In this document: positions 7,444 through 16,246 of the stretch, piece after piece
How positions within the stretch are numbered: the stretch's first letter is position 1
Layout: each line of letters opens with the position of its first letter
Source: Alkalibacterium subtropicum
GTDB lineage: Bacteria; Bacillota; Bacilli; Lactobacillales; Carnobacteriaceae_A
Direction of reading: 5' to 3'
Length of the DNA: 64,000 nucleotides
Assembly (NCBI RefSeq): GCF_900112455.1
Contig: NZ_FOLT01000009.1
Coordinates: forward strand, 1 to 64,000
Translations under genes and position numbers: made by a program
Notes under the pieces: model-generated
Told to the model about the DNA's origin: nothing
Seen by the model: the letters and a program-made list of their open reading frames with translations, nothing else
Database searches by the model: none

Positions 7444-8142
7444 TTAAAGCCCTTCGTAGAACACGAAGCGGTAGAATATGATACTCAGACCGGAGAACAC
7501 TTTCAGACCGATCAGTGAGTTCATGAAGATCATATAGATCGAATGAGACAGCACGGTATCTGCCGGCTGAAGCTGCATGAACACATACAGGACCGGTGTC
7601 GTAACGATAGCCAGGAAGAGGAATTTCTCTAGTCTTTCAAGCATATCCAGGTCCAGATCAAAGTTCGGATAAACCAGATAACGCGTGATCAGGGCTGTGG
7701 CTAAGATAGCCCCACCCTGGAACCCGCCGCCCGGAGAGACGTGTCCGTTGATGATGATGTAAAGTCCGATAAGTAAAACAAACGGATAAATGATACCGAC
7801 CATGCGGATAACGATTTCCGAGTTGTTCTTGCGGTTGAAGTCAGCTTCTTCAAAACGGTACTGTTCGGCATGTTTGTTGGCCCAGGATACATTGATGACC
7901 TCCATAACTGAAACCATCAGCATCAGTGCTTCAAACAAAGTATCGAAGACTCGGTAATTTAAGTAAATAGCGGCGACAGCGTTCTGGGCGCCTGTTTCTG
8001 CCAGAAAGTCAGCCGTAAAGTAATCCATCAGCGGCGTGTCGATTTTTTCTGAATGATTCAGGAAAAGGAAGATAACGACAAAAGCACCGAAAACGGCAAA
8101 AAGGATACGTAAAATGTATATGGCCTTATTCGTCTCTTTCAT
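7444..8142 (-). CDS. mnhB: Mrp antiporter subunit B (MnhB-type)
   Basis: A 232-aa membrane protein. The C-terminal two thirds carry the MnhB signature INGHVSPGGGFQGGAI followed by helices; the N-terminal region has two further helices with DYFTADFLAETGAQNAVAAI, typical of the segment that in large MnhA proteins precedes MnhB-like sequence. It overlaps the preceding DUF4040 gene by 17 bp, implying translational coupling. The usual MnhB is about 140 aa, so this is a longer, fused-looking form. Confidence 0.85.
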   Translation of the reverse strand: MKETNKAIYILRILFAVFGAFVVIFLFLNHSEKIDTPLMDYFTADFLAETGAQNAVAAIYLNYRVFDTLFEALMLMVSVMEVINVSWANKHAEQYRFEEADFNRKNNSEIVIRMVGIIYPFVLLIGLYIIINGHVSPGGGFQGGAILATALITRYLVYPNFDLDLDMLERLEKFLFLAIVTTPVLYVFMQLQPADTVLSHSIYMIFMNSLIGLKVFSGLSIIFYRFVFYEGL

Positions 8143-8689
8143 CGTCTGTCACCTCGTCTGTATAGATTACACGGATGTCAGATATATCTCTGATGACTTC
8201 ATCCATGTTTGCGATAATGTCCTGAAAAACAGGATCTGTTGATTCACCGTATAAATACGTCAGCTGACCTTTACGGTGAATAAAGAAGTCGTGAGCGTCC
8301 TCACGCATGATCTTCTCGATCGGGTGGTTGGTATACGCCAGCTGTGGCTCGATCTCTTCCGTACGTTCAAGGAACAGTTCCAGTGGACGCACAACGTTGT
8401 TCATGATCTCATCGATGCTCTTGTCATCGAAGACTTCAACGTCTTCGTTCACATAACAAATATCGTAGACCGATACTTTTTTCGTCGCAACCAGGTACAT
8501 GACCGTTGACAGTCCAACGCCGATCGCCGCTTCAGCCAGCGCCACATCCGGTGCATTGAAGTGCAGGTAAGTGATGGCCATCAGGAGCGAAAAGACGCCG
8601 AGGTAAATAACTGAACGTTTGATATTATCGGAAAAGACAGAGTAGCTCGCAAAAATAAGTAAGGCAATGAGTAAAAATGCTTGAAACAT
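8126..8689 (-). CDS. DUF4040-domain Mrp subunit (detached MnhA-like segment)
   Basis: The N-terminal 80 residues form three helices with FNAPDVALAEAAIGVGLSTV, the DUF4040/NuoJ-like motif that normally lies in the C-terminal part of the large MnhA subunit. The remaining 105 residues are soluble and acidic and match no domain I recognise. In this operon the segment is a free-standing 187-aa protein, and no NuoL-like MnhA body is encoded nearby. The arrangement recalls archaeal-type and Mbh-type antiporter modules in which this piece is separate. Confidence 0.8.
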   Translation of the reverse strand: MFQAFLLIALLIFASYSVFSDNIKRSVIYLGVFSLLMAITYLHFNAPDVALAEAAIGVGLSTVMYLVATKKVSVYDICYVNEDVEVFDDKSIDEIMNNVVRPLELFLERTEEIEPQLAYTNHPIEKIMREDAHDFFIHRKGQLTYLYGESTDPVFQDIIANMDEVIRDISDIRVIYTDEVTDDERDE

Positions 8690-8694
8690 ACTGC

Positions 8695-9000
8695 TTATCT
8701 CTCCTTTTTGATTCGGTACCCACTGATATGGGCAGAGCGTGTGATCGCATGGGTCGCGATCGGGTTAGTGATGACATACAAGGCTAATACCAGCAGGAGT
8801 TTGCCTGAAAAGAAGTCAAATCCGTGCTTGAGGATCAGTCCGAGCATGATGGTGATGAAGCCGACGGTATCCACTTTAGCCGAAACGAGGATACGTGAAA
8901 AATAATCGTTGAACTGATAGATACCAAATACTCCTAGTGCCATAAAAAGGAGACCAATGATGATGATGGTATTGGCGATCCATATTATAATCTGTGCCAT
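8695..9000 (-). CDS. mnhG: Mrp antiporter subunit G
   Basis: This 101-aa protein has three helices with the MnhG pattern FNDYFSRILVSAKVDTVGF after the first helix. It overlaps the end of mnhF by one base and precedes the DUF4040 gene by 5 bp, consistent with one transcript. MnhG is a small accessory subunit required for assembly of the Mrp complex. Confidence 0.88.
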   Translation of the reverse strand: MAQIIIWIANTIIIIGLLFMALGVFGIYQFNDYFSRILVSAKVDTVGFITIMLGLILKHGFDFFSGKLLLVLALYVITNPIATHAITRSAHISGYRIKKER

Positions 9001-9260
9001 TAGATATCTCCTCTTCTTTCAATAAATCGTGACAGCATGATAGTGCCGATAAAGCCAAGCACCCCGTAAATCAGTGCGGCATCGACCATGTAGGAACGGT
9101 CGATGATGATGCCGATCAAGACAGCCATGACGATGACTTTGGATGAGAAAAGAGCATAGCCGAGCATGCGGTCCCATACGGTCGGTCCGATCAGAACGCG
9201 TCCTAACCCAAATATCGAAAAAGCTGCCACAATGGCTAAAACAATTTCATCAAAATTCAT
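9000..9260 (-). CDS. mnhF: Mrp antiporter subunit F
   Basis: An 86-aa protein with three helices and the MnhF features GPTVWDRMLGY after helix 1 and DAALIYGVLGFIGT in helix 3. It lies between mnhE (36 bp upstream) and mnhG, the conserved E-F-G order. Confidence 0.9.
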   Translation of the reverse strand: MNFDEIVLAIVAAFSIFGLGRVLIGPTVWDRMLGYALFSSKVIVMAVLIGIIIDRSYMVDAALIYGVLGFIGTIMLSRFIERRGDI

Positions 9261-9296
9261 GAATTCTCCTACTTTCTTTTAGTTCATGTGCAGTCG

Positions 9297-9827
9297 CTAT
9301 GCTTTTCCTTCGATCGTACTTTCGTAATGCATAAGGATCGCTTCCAGTTTTAATGGGATCACGTCCCGTGCATCTTCGTCTTTAGCCGGCGCATTCAAAG
9401 CAAGGACACGCAGCTGACTGCCGCTTTTCTCTACCGTGACTGTACCAGGGGTCAACGTAATGGAGTTTGCCAGCAGATCGATCAGCAGTTCGTCCTTCAG
9501 TTTGGTCTCGCATTGGATGATCTGCACGTCTGCTTTTCCCGTAATGATGTTCGGGATAACATCGATACCAGCCATAATTATTTCCACAAGCAGGCGCAGG
9601 GCATATTTGAAGAGGGTGAACAGACCGATCATATAAGAGTGTTCATAGTTCCCTTTCAGCAGGAACCGGTCGGTAAACAGCACCACTAAAACAGCCATCA
9701 GCAGTCCGACAAATAACGTCGCGAACGACAGTTCTTCAAAGAGAACCACCCACACAACGGATAAAATAATAATGACTTCTTTATTCTGTACAAGGTCTTC
9801 CCACATAGTTTTTATATAAGTTTTCAC
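9297..9827 (-). CDS. mnhE: Mrp antiporter subunit E
   Basis: This 176-aa protein shows the MnhE pattern: two or three N-terminal helices, then ANSITLTPGTVTVE and a soluble C-terminal domain. The start is placed at a GTG (9825-9827) because a strong ribosome site (GGGAGG at 833-838 of the 9.8 kb line) lies 7 bp upstream and the resulting length matches the family (about 160-175 aa). An upstream in-frame start would add 51 residues of non-family sequence. First gene of the operon. Confidence 0.85.
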   Translation of the reverse strand: MKTYIKTMWEDLVQNKEVIIILSVVWVVLFEELSFATLFVGLLMAVLVVLFTDRFLLKGNYEHSYMIGLFTLFKYALRLLVEIIMAGIDVIPNIITGKADVQIIQCETKLKDELLIDLLANSITLTPGTVTVEKSGSQLRVLALNAPAKDEDARDVIPLKLEAILMHYESTIEGKA

Positions 9828-9918
9828 AAAAAAACCTCCCTTCCGACATGAGTAGAGTAATCTATCTCGAAGTGAGTCGATGAGCGAGTTTGAATCCCGG
9901 CTTTTCAACTGTACTTCG

Positions 9919-9946
9919 ATTGTAGCATGTTTCAAATCATATGCAA
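9919..9946 (-). promoter_or_regulatory. Probable promoter of the mnh operon
   Basis: On the minus strand TTGCAT (9941-9946) and TACAAT (9919-9924) are 16 bp apart, about 90 bp upstream of the mnhE GTG. The sequence fits a sigma-A promoter; it has not been tested. Confidence 0.55.
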
Positions 9947-10112
9947 TGGATTTTATGAAAAAAACCACGGTCTCTCCCATTGAAAGCGATTTTATTTTAC
10001 AATCCGACTATCCCTTTCTCTTTTTTTTCTTCTTATTTAATAGTCTATCAAAATTCACAGGTATCTGAAACAATTATCCCCCACCGCTCGTCTCTCTTTT
10101 TAAATGCGCATA

Positions 10113-10156
10113 AAAAAAAGAAACCGCCGAAAATTTCCCTTCAGCGGTTTCTTTGA
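10113..10156 (-). terminator. Terminator of the RluD-like gene
   Basis: AAAGAAACCGC pairs with GCGGTTTCTTT (11 bp), with a run of eight T residues on the minus strand after the stem. It lies about 50 bp past the stop codon of the pseudouridine synthase. Confidence 0.8.
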
Positions 10157-10207
10157 GCAGCGCTCTCTAGCGCGCTTTAAAGCTTCGGATGTGCGAGTCA
10201 TTCGGTC

Positions 10208-11164
10208 TTATTTGACTCTTTTCAGGAAAGACCCTGGGACTTCTGACGTGTAGCGGACCAGTTTGTTCGTTCCAGGATGGACCAGCACGAGCGTCGTTGC
10301 GTGCAGGCCGAGACGCTTGATGGGATTGGTTTCAGCATCGTAAAGTTTGTCGCCGGCGATCGGATGACCGATGTCTTTCAGATGCACGCGGATCTGATGC
10401 TTGCGCCCCGTTTCCAGTTCCACTTCCAGAAGAGAATAATTCTCGTTGCCCAGGACTTTGCGGTAATGGGTCACGGCATGTTTCCCGCCATTATCTTCCT
10501 GGTTGGAATACATTTTGATGCCCTTGCTTTCTTTGAGCCAGGACGAGATCTCGCCCTGTTCCTGCTCAACAGCACCTTCTGCCAGCGCCGTATAGATACG
10601 CTCTTTGACGGTGTTTTTCCAGTCGTTCTGGAGTTTCTGCTGGATCTCTTCTGATTTCGCGTAAAGCATGACACCGGATGTGTCTCTATCCAGACGATGG
10701 ACCACGAAGATCTTGTTTTCCGGATTCTCTTTTTTGACGTAGTCGCTCAGCTGATTATAGGCTGTCGGTTCAGTCGGATCATCTGCCGCTACAGACAGGA
10801 GGCCGGCTTCTTTATTGATCACGATGATGTCTTGGTCTTCGTGCAAAATCGTCAGGCCGGAAAGCTCAGAGCGTTTCTTGCTTTCTCGGTTACTCATGAT
10901 GCCGACTACTTGACCGGGTTTCAGCGGATGATTGTGCTGGGTGACTTCTTCCCCGTCGACCGATACTTGCCCGCGGGTCAGGATGGATTTCACTGCATTG
11001 CGGCTCTTGTTGGTGATGGTTTGTAGAAGAAACGGCAGCAGGGTCGTTTCTTCTTCGATCGTGTAGTTCGTGACCCCACGTTTATCGATCTGGGTCGTGC
11101 CCTTGCGAAGTTTGTCTGTTTTTTTCTTTTTATGATTCGGACGGTTGCTGCGCTTTTTTTTCAT
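10208..11164 (-). CDS. RluD/RluA-family pseudouridine synthase (second copy)
   Basis: This 318-aa enzyme converts uridine to pseudouridine in RNA. It has a very basic N-terminal tail (about 30 residues of Lys/Arg), an S4 RNA-binding domain (residues about 45-95) and the catalytic RluA domain with HRLDRDTSGV holding the nucleophilic Asp, plus ETGRKHQIRVH. It differs from the RluD beside lspA at 26.1 kb, which has the same motifs; the Lys-rich extension resembles YjbO/YhcT-type paralogues. Exact target sites cannot be read from sequence. Monocistronic, with its own terminator. Confidence 0.85.
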   Translation of the reverse strand: MKKKRSNRPNHKKKKTDKLRKGTTQIDKRGVTNYTIEEETTLLPFLLQTITNKSRNAVKSILTRGQVSVDGEEVTQHNHPLKPGQVVGIMSNRESKKRSELSGLTILHEDQDIIVINKEAGLLSVAADDPTEPTAYNQLSDYVKKENPENKIFVVHRLDRDTSGVMLYAKSEEIQQKLQNDWKNTVKERIYTALAEGAVEQEQGEISSWLKESKGIKMYSNQEDNGGKHAVTHYRKVLGNENYSLLEVELETGRKHQIRVHLKDIGHPIAGDKLYDAETNPIKRLGLHATTLVLVHPGTNKLVRYTSEVPGSFLKRVK

Positions 11165-11280
11165 CGTTCTTCACTCCTATAGTTGTTGACTCTTTAGTAG
11201 TATAACAGAAAAACTGTTTAAAATAAGCGCGAAACTTGCGTAAGGCAAGAATTATTGGGCGTGACCGGTCAAGAGCAATC

Positions 11281-11319
11281 AAAAAAAGCCGACTTCGACT
11301 GGTGATCGAAATCAGCTTT
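11281..11319 (-). terminator. Terminator of the aap operon
   Basis: A 14-bp stem with G-U pairs (11285-11298 with 11306-11319, 7-nt loop) is followed on the minus strand by seven T residues, 25 bp past the aapP stop. Confidence 0.8.
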
Positions 11320-11344
11320 CTGTACGGATTTTGAAGTGTCGGTC

Positions 11345-12124
11345 TTATAAAATCTGACTCAGGAAGGCTTTGGTCCGTTCCTCTTTCGGATTTTCGAAGA
11401 ATTCTTCCGGTTCGGCCATCTCAATGACTTCCCCTTTGTCAAACAGGACCAGGCGATCCGCTACTTTACGGGCAAAGCCCATTTCGTGCGTGACGACGAT
11501 CATCGTCATACCGGATTCGGCCAGATTCTGCATGACATCCAGGACCTCGTTGACCATTTCCGGATCGAGTGCGGAGGTCGGTTCGTCAAATAGCATGATC
11601 TTCGGCTGCATAGCCAGCGCACGGGCGATAGCCACACGCTGTTTCTGACCGCCGGACAACTGTCCCGGGTATTTATGAGCCTGTTCCGGGATACCCACCC
11701 GATCTAAAAGATCCAAAGCGATTTGCTCCGCCTTGTCTTTCTTCCATTTGCGTACCCAGATCGGTGCCAGAGATACATTTCTTAAAATCGACATGTGCGG
11801 GAACAAGTTGAACTGCTGAAAGACCATCCCGGTTTCTTTGCGGATCTCTTCCACATTTTTCAAGTCATCGGTCAATTCGATCCCGTCGATCACGATCTTC
11901 CCGCTCTGAAACTCTTCAAGAGCATTAAGCGTGCGGATAAAGGTCGATTTCCCGGAGCCGGACGGGCCAAGGATAACGATCACTTCCCCCTGCTTGACCG
12001 TAAGATCGACGTCTTTTACGACATGAAGATCCCCGAACCATTTGTTCAGCTTTTCGACTTTGATGACATCCTCTCGTTCTGCCAGGGGTTGGGTCGGTTT
12101 ATGGATTTCTAGTGTCTGTTCCAT
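11345..12124 (-). CDS. aapP: General L-amino-acid ABC transporter, ATP-binding protein
   Basis: This 259-aa polar-amino-acid ABC ATPase has Walker [11 protein letters not shown]-loop [10 protein letters not shown], signature LSGGQKQR, Walker [13 protein letters not shown] and the switch His in VVTHEMGFA. It is the last gene of a four-gene operon (SBP, two large permeases, ATPase) that matches AapJQMP/BztABCD. It energises import of several L-amino acids. The conserved N-terminal extension of about 20 residues is also seen in Aap ATPases. The symbol is given by operon similarity. Confidence 0.82.
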   Translation of the reverse strand: MEQTLEIHKPTQPLAEREDVIKVEKLNKWFGDLHVVKDVDLTVKQGEVIVILGPSGSGKSTFIRTLNALEEFQSGKIVIDGIELTDDLKNVEEIRKETGMVFQQFNLFPHMSILRNVSLAPIWVRKWKKDKAEQIALDLLDRVGIPEQAHKYPGQLSGGQKQRVAIARALAMQPKIMLFDEPTSALDPEMVNEVLDVMQNLAESGMTMIVVTHEMGFARKVADRLVLFDKGEVIEMAEPEEFFENPKEERTKAFLSQIL

Positions 12125-12181
12125 GTGACTTCCTCTCTTTCTCTCGTTTACTAATAGGTTGTTATCGATTTTAAAAAGCGA

Positions 12182-13411
12182 TCAGCCGTTGCCTTTCGCT
12201 AGACTTCTTTCCAGATATCGGCTGACATGCGCCATCAAGTAGCAGAATACGAAGTAAAAGGCAGCCACAAAGAGATACAGTTCCATGTATCTGCCGAGGT
12301 ATTCCGGATTATTGGAAATACGTCGTGCTGTCCCCAGAAAATCGGCCAGACCGATGATCGCGACTAAGGATGTATCTTTCAGTATCGTGATAAACTGACC
12401 GACCATGGCCGGAATGACAGCCTTCAGCGCCTGGGGTAGAATAATGAAAAAAGTCAGCTTGAATTTATTCAGTCCCAGAGCTTGTGCCGCTTCATATTGA
12501 CCCGATGGAATAGATTGCAGTCCGCCACGTATATTTTCAGCCAGATAAGCTGCTGCGAAGAATGTATAGGCGATGATCGCCCGGCTGACATTATCGATGC
12601 CGGTCTCGCCGCCTAAAAAGAGCGGGATCAGCAGCTGACCGATAAAGAGCACCATGATCAGCGGAATGCCGCGGACCAGTTCGATATAACCGATACAGAA
12701 ATACTTGACGACCGGCAGACTGCTGCGGCGTCCCAGGGCCAGGAGTACGCCCAGCGGGAAGCAGCCAATGATGGAGATCATGGCGATGATCACCGTCAAA
12801 AGCCAGCCCCCCCATTCCCGACTCAAGACGGGGTCGAGCAGTCCTCCGAAACCGGTCAGGAGACCGAGTGAAAACGGAATGAACAAGGCCCACAACACTA
12901 AGGTAGGCAGCTTGAGTTTAGCTACTTTATCTCCGGCAGCATAACCGACAGCGATGAGTGCGATGGCTGTAGCTAAATTAAGCGACGTATTCAGGGTGGT
13001 CCATGGAATCAGGGCAAAAACAAGATAAACCGTTCCGAATGTAAATGCGACTGATTTGCCTGCGCCCTTCCATAAGCCGTAAGTCAACCCGATCAGCAGA
13101 GAGGCTAAATCAAGTGACAGCCATAGGCGCCAGACTTCATCAACCGGGTACTGGCCGATCATCAGCATCCTCAGGTTGTCGTAAACGACATCCCAGCTGT
13201 TGGCCAGTACAAATGTCACGACCTGATAGACAAGGAACAATGAGAAGATGGCTGTGAGTAAAGTCAGCAGTGTATTTTTCCAGCCGTCAAACAGATTTTT
13301 TCTCAGCGTTTCAGCAAATGATGAATCATTTACTGGCTTCAGACGGATGCCGTCAGCGACTTCCAGTGACGTATTATAGTCCCCTTCCTGCTGGTAATTG
13401 TTCATATACAT
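12182..13411 (-). CDS. aapM: General L-amino-acid ABC transporter, permease M
   Basis: A 409-aa permease much larger than the usual 220-aa amino-acid permease. It has additional N-terminal helices, then the His/Glu/Arg-opine permease domain with PVVKYFCIGYIELVRGIPLI and the EAA loop EAAQALGLNKFKLTFFIILP. The size and the extra helices are diagnostic of AapM/BztC. It starts 9 bp after aapQ, preceded by an AGGTAGGTG ribosome site. Confidence 0.82.
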   Translation of the reverse strand: MYMNNYQQEGDYNTSLEVADGIRLKPVNDSSFAETLRKNLFDGWKNTLLTLLTAIFSLFLVYQVVTFVLANSWDVVYDNLRMLMIGQYPVDEVWRLWLSLDLASLLIGLTYGLWKGAGKSVAFTFGTVYLVFALIPWTTLNTSLNLATAIALIAVGYAAGDKVAKLKLPTLVLWALFIPFSLGLLTGFGGLLDPVLSREWGGWLLTVIIAMISIIGCFPLGVLLALGRRSSLPVVKYFCIGYIELVRGIPLIMVLFIGQLLIPLFLGGETGIDNVSRAIIAYTFFAAAYLAENIRGGLQSIPSGQYEAAQALGLNKFKLTFFIILPQALKAVIPAMVGQFITILKDTSLVAIIGLADFLGTARRISNNPEYLGRYMELYLFVAAFYFVFCYLMAHVSRYLERSLAKGNG

Positions 13412-13420
13412 GGTTTACAC

Positions 13421-14593
13421 CTACCTTTCGATCAGTTGGAATTTTTTATTAAAGAGATTCATGAACAGCGACAAGGTCAAATTGAAGAACAGATACACGC
13501 CAATGATGACGATAATCACTTCAAGCGTTCGTCCTGACTGGTTCATGACTGTGTTTCCGACGCCGACGATTTCCTGAAACCCAACGGCCATGGCCAGTGA
13601 CGAATTTTTGATCAAATTCAGATACTGGCTGGTCATTGGTGGAATGATGATGCGGACGGCTTGAGGAAAGATAACAAGACGCATGGCAGTCGAAGGTTTG
13701 AATCCCAGGGCCTGAGTCGCTTCTGTCTGTCCGTTTGGCACTGCTTGGATCCCTCCGCGGACGATTTCTGCAATGTAGGTCGACGTGAAGATCGTAAGAG
13801 CTAGTAGAATAGATAAAAACGGCGTCGACAAGAGCAGTCCGCCCGTAATAGCTGTTCCGGTCGTTTCAGGTGTCACCAGTTGAACGGGACCTTGTCCTAC
13901 AATGAAGAAGGTGGCAAGGTTCAAAAGGATGAATGCGCCTGCTGAAGATAAGAAAGGATGCATCTGCTTTCCTTCCGTCACTGCTATATTCATCAGCCAT
14001 TTGAAAACGATAAAGCTGAAGATGGCATATGCAACAACCAGGATCATCCATAACCAGGTGGTGGCATGGGTGGTGTACCATGGGATAACGGCGCCGCGGT
14101 TAGACAAGTAAAACGGGCCGAAACTAAGGGCTTCCTGAATAGTTGGCAGTGACAAGAAAACAGCAAAGTTGAAAATGAATATCTGTAAAAGCAATGGGGT
14201 GTTACGGAAAATCTCGATATAGACCGACGCGACTTTACTCAACAGCCAGTTGTCCGACATTTTCGCGATCCCTACCAGCACACCTAAAACGGTAGCTAAA
14301 ATGATCCCGAACACTGAAACCCTCAGGGTGCTCAAAAGGCCAACGATCAGTGCCCGGATATAAGGGTCACTGGTGCTGTATTCGATGAGTGATTCATTGA
14401 TGTTAAAGCCCGCTCTCAGATTCAGAAAGTCGAAACCGAAACGGATCCCCATGCGATTCAGTCCAATGATCGTGTTATGAACAAGGATCCAGATCAGCGT
14501 CCCCATGATGATGACGAATAGGATCTGAAAGATGACAGGAACGACTTTCCGGTTACGCCATAAAGGGGTCGTTTTCTTTTTGTATGATTCCAA
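13421..14593 (-). CDS. aapQ: General L-amino-acid ABC transporter, permease Q
   Basis: A 390-aa permease of the AapQ/BztB type. After helix 1 it carries the family hallmark GFDFLNLRAGFNINESLIEY (residues about 53-72), then a core permease domain split by an insertion of two to three helices, and the EAA loop EATQALGFKPSTAMRLVIFP. It pairs with AapM as the heterodimeric membrane channel. Confidence 0.85.
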   Translation of the reverse strand: MESYKKKTTPLWRNRKVVPVIFQILFVIIMGTLIWILVHNTIIGLNRMGIRFGFDFLNLRAGFNINESLIEYSTSDPYIRALIVGLLSTLRVSVFGIILATVLGVLVGIAKMSDNWLLSKVASVYIEIFRNTPLLLQIFIFNFAVFLSLPTIQEALSFGPFYLSNRGAVIPWYTTHATTWLWMILVVAYAIFSFIVFKWLMNIAVTEGKQMHPFLSSAGAFILLNLATFFIVGQGPVQLVTPETTGTAITGGLLLSTPFLSILLALTIFTSTYIAEIVRGGIQAVPNGQTEATQALGFKPSTAMRLVIFPQAVRIIIPPMTSQYLNLIKNSSLAMAVGFQEIVGVGNTVMNQSGRTLEVIIVIIGVYLFFNLTLSLFMNLFNKKFQLIER

Positions 14594-14736
14594 AATGTTT
14601 CACCTCTTTTTTAAATGTGATCATCTGATAAAAAGATCTGAACGTCTAAAACGAGCAGGTCTCTTTATCAGATGAGCGGTCCCATGAAAATACAGAGTTG
14701 GTACCTTCATGGGCTCACTTATCTATGATGCTCTCC

Positions 14737-15810
14737 TTATCTGAACGGCATGGAATACTGCAGACCACCGTTTTGATACAGTGCGTTCATGCCTCTAGGA
14801 AGATTGAACTCGGTATCCGGGCCCAAGTGACGGTCATAAATTTCACCATAGTTACCTACTTGAGAGATTGCCTGATAGGCAAAATCATCTTCAAGTCCCA
14901 GCATGGTACCCAAACCGCCTTCAATGCCCAGCAGACGCTGAATGTCCGGATTGTCACTATCCATAAAGTCATCGATATTGTCCTGAGTGATCCCGAACTC
15001 TTCAGCCTGGATCAGAGAATAAACGACCCAGGTCACGATATCGTTCCACTGGTCATCCCCATGTAAAACAGCCGGAGCTAACGGTTCTTTGGAAAGGGTC
15101 TCTTCCAGGATCACATGGTCAGACGGATTCGACAGTACAGCGAAACTCGAAACCAGTCCGGAACGGTCTGTGGTCCAGGCATCTACTGAGCCTGCTTCAT
15201 AAGCAGCAATGAGTGCATTTCGGTCATCATATGTCTGAGTATTGTACTCTATGCCCAACGCATCCATCTGATCGGCAAGGTTCAGTTCGGTCGTGGTCCC
15301 TGTTTCGACACCGATCGTCATACCCGACAGGTCCTCAAGTGTGGTGATATTGGAAGCAGCCGGCACCATCATGCCCTGACCGTCAAAGAATGTGACTGGG
15401 CCAAAATCAAGACCGACATCAGTGTCTCGGCTGGTTGTGAGTGTGGTGTTTCTTATAAGGACATCCACTTCACCAGTCTGTACGGCGATGAAGCGTTCCT
15501 GAGAAGACAAGGGTCTGTAACTGACAGCTTCTGCATCGCCCAATACAGCCGCGGCGATGGCTTTCCCCATATCGATATCAAAACCTGTATAATCACCGTC
15601 GCTATTAACATAACCAAACCCAGGCAGCGAATCGTTGACCCCGAGATTTAATTCTCCGCGGTCCATGACAGCATTAAGCGTTTCCCCCGAAGCGGACGTC
15701 CCATTGCCGCTTTCTGCTGCTGTCCCCTCTGTTTCTGCACTGGCACAAGCAGATAAGCTTAAAACTGCCGCAGCACCCAAAATATACTTAACGTATTTGT
15801 TCATCTTCAT
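14737..15810 (-). CDS. aapJ: General L-amino-acid ABC transporter, substrate-binding lipoprotein
   Basis: This 357-aa protein has a lipoprotein signal with lipobox LSACA (Cys about residue 22), a low-complexity linker, and the AapJ/BztA fold with RGELNLGVNDSLPGFGY, DVLIRNTTLTTSRD and a C-terminal LPRGMNALYQNGGLQYSMPFR-like end (PRGMNALYQNGGLQYSMPF). In Gram-negatives AapJ is periplasmic; here it is lipid-anchored, as expected in a Gram-positive. First gene of the operon, with a long leader upstream. Confidence 0.85.
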   Translation of the reverse strand: MKMNKYVKYILGAAAVLSLSACASAETEGTAAESGNGTSASGETLNAVMDRGELNLGVNDSLPGFGYVNSDGDYTGFDIDMGKAIAAAVLGDAEAVSYRPLSSQERFIAVQTGEVDVLIRNTTLTTSRDTDVGLDFGPVTFFDGQGMMVPAASNITTLEDLSGMTIGVETGTTTELNLADQMDALGIEYNTQTYDDRNALIAAYEAGSVDAWTTDRSGLVSSFAVLSNPSDHVILEETLSKEPLAPAVLHGDDQWNDIVTWVVYSLIQAEEFGITQDNIDDFMDSDNPDIQRLLGIEGGLGTMLGLEDDFAYQAISQVGNYGEIYDRHLGPDTEFNLPRGMNALYQNGGLQYSMPFR

Positions 15811-16170
15811 TCTCCCCTTTGTATGTGTTGACTGGATACATTCAGCGTCCCCATCAGATCATGTCTTTTTTTGTGCCTGAATTCACAAAAGAAGCAGGAA
15901 AAAGTCACTGCATGTAAGTGACATTGCGGGTGGATATTCAGCGGATGTATCTTTCAATAAACTTATTGTACCTATACCATTATAAAAAATAAAGTTTTTT
16001 ATTAGAGTTTTATCATTTATAACTCATTTTAAACTTACTATTTTTTAATAAAAAGCGGGGATAAAGCTGTTTGAAATCGTTTCCTTTAAAATGTGAACAT
16101 TTTGTCACTTTTATAAAAATCATATCCTTTAACGTTATTTTTTGATTTTATCGTGTTAATCAGTGACAGA
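15811..16170 (-). promoter_or_regulatory. Long A/T-rich leader of aapJQMP with terminator-like hairpins
   Basis: This 360-bp gene-free stretch contains a perfect hairpin GTCACT-7 nt-AGTGAC (15904-15922) followed on the minus strand by TTTTT, and just after it TTTTGTG paired with CACAAAA over an 8-nt loop (15868-15889 region). Both lie in the transcribed leader and could act as attenuators. A TACAAT box with a weak -35 about 60 bp further upstream (around 15970) is the best promoter candidate. The rest is A/T-rich with no other structure seen. Confidence 0.45.
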
Positions 16171-16211
16171 AAAAGTAAAAACGTGTGACCCCTCTTTAAA
16201 AGGATCACACG
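16171..16211 (-). terminator. Terminator of the DUF697-type GTPase gene
   Basis: CGTGTGA (16182-16188) pairs with TCACACG (16205-16211); the minus-strand tail is TTTTTACTTTTT. It lies about 35 bp past the stop codon. Confidence 0.75.
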
Positions 16212-16246
16212 CTGTCTGATTTTGTGCTTGAACTATACCACTTTCA

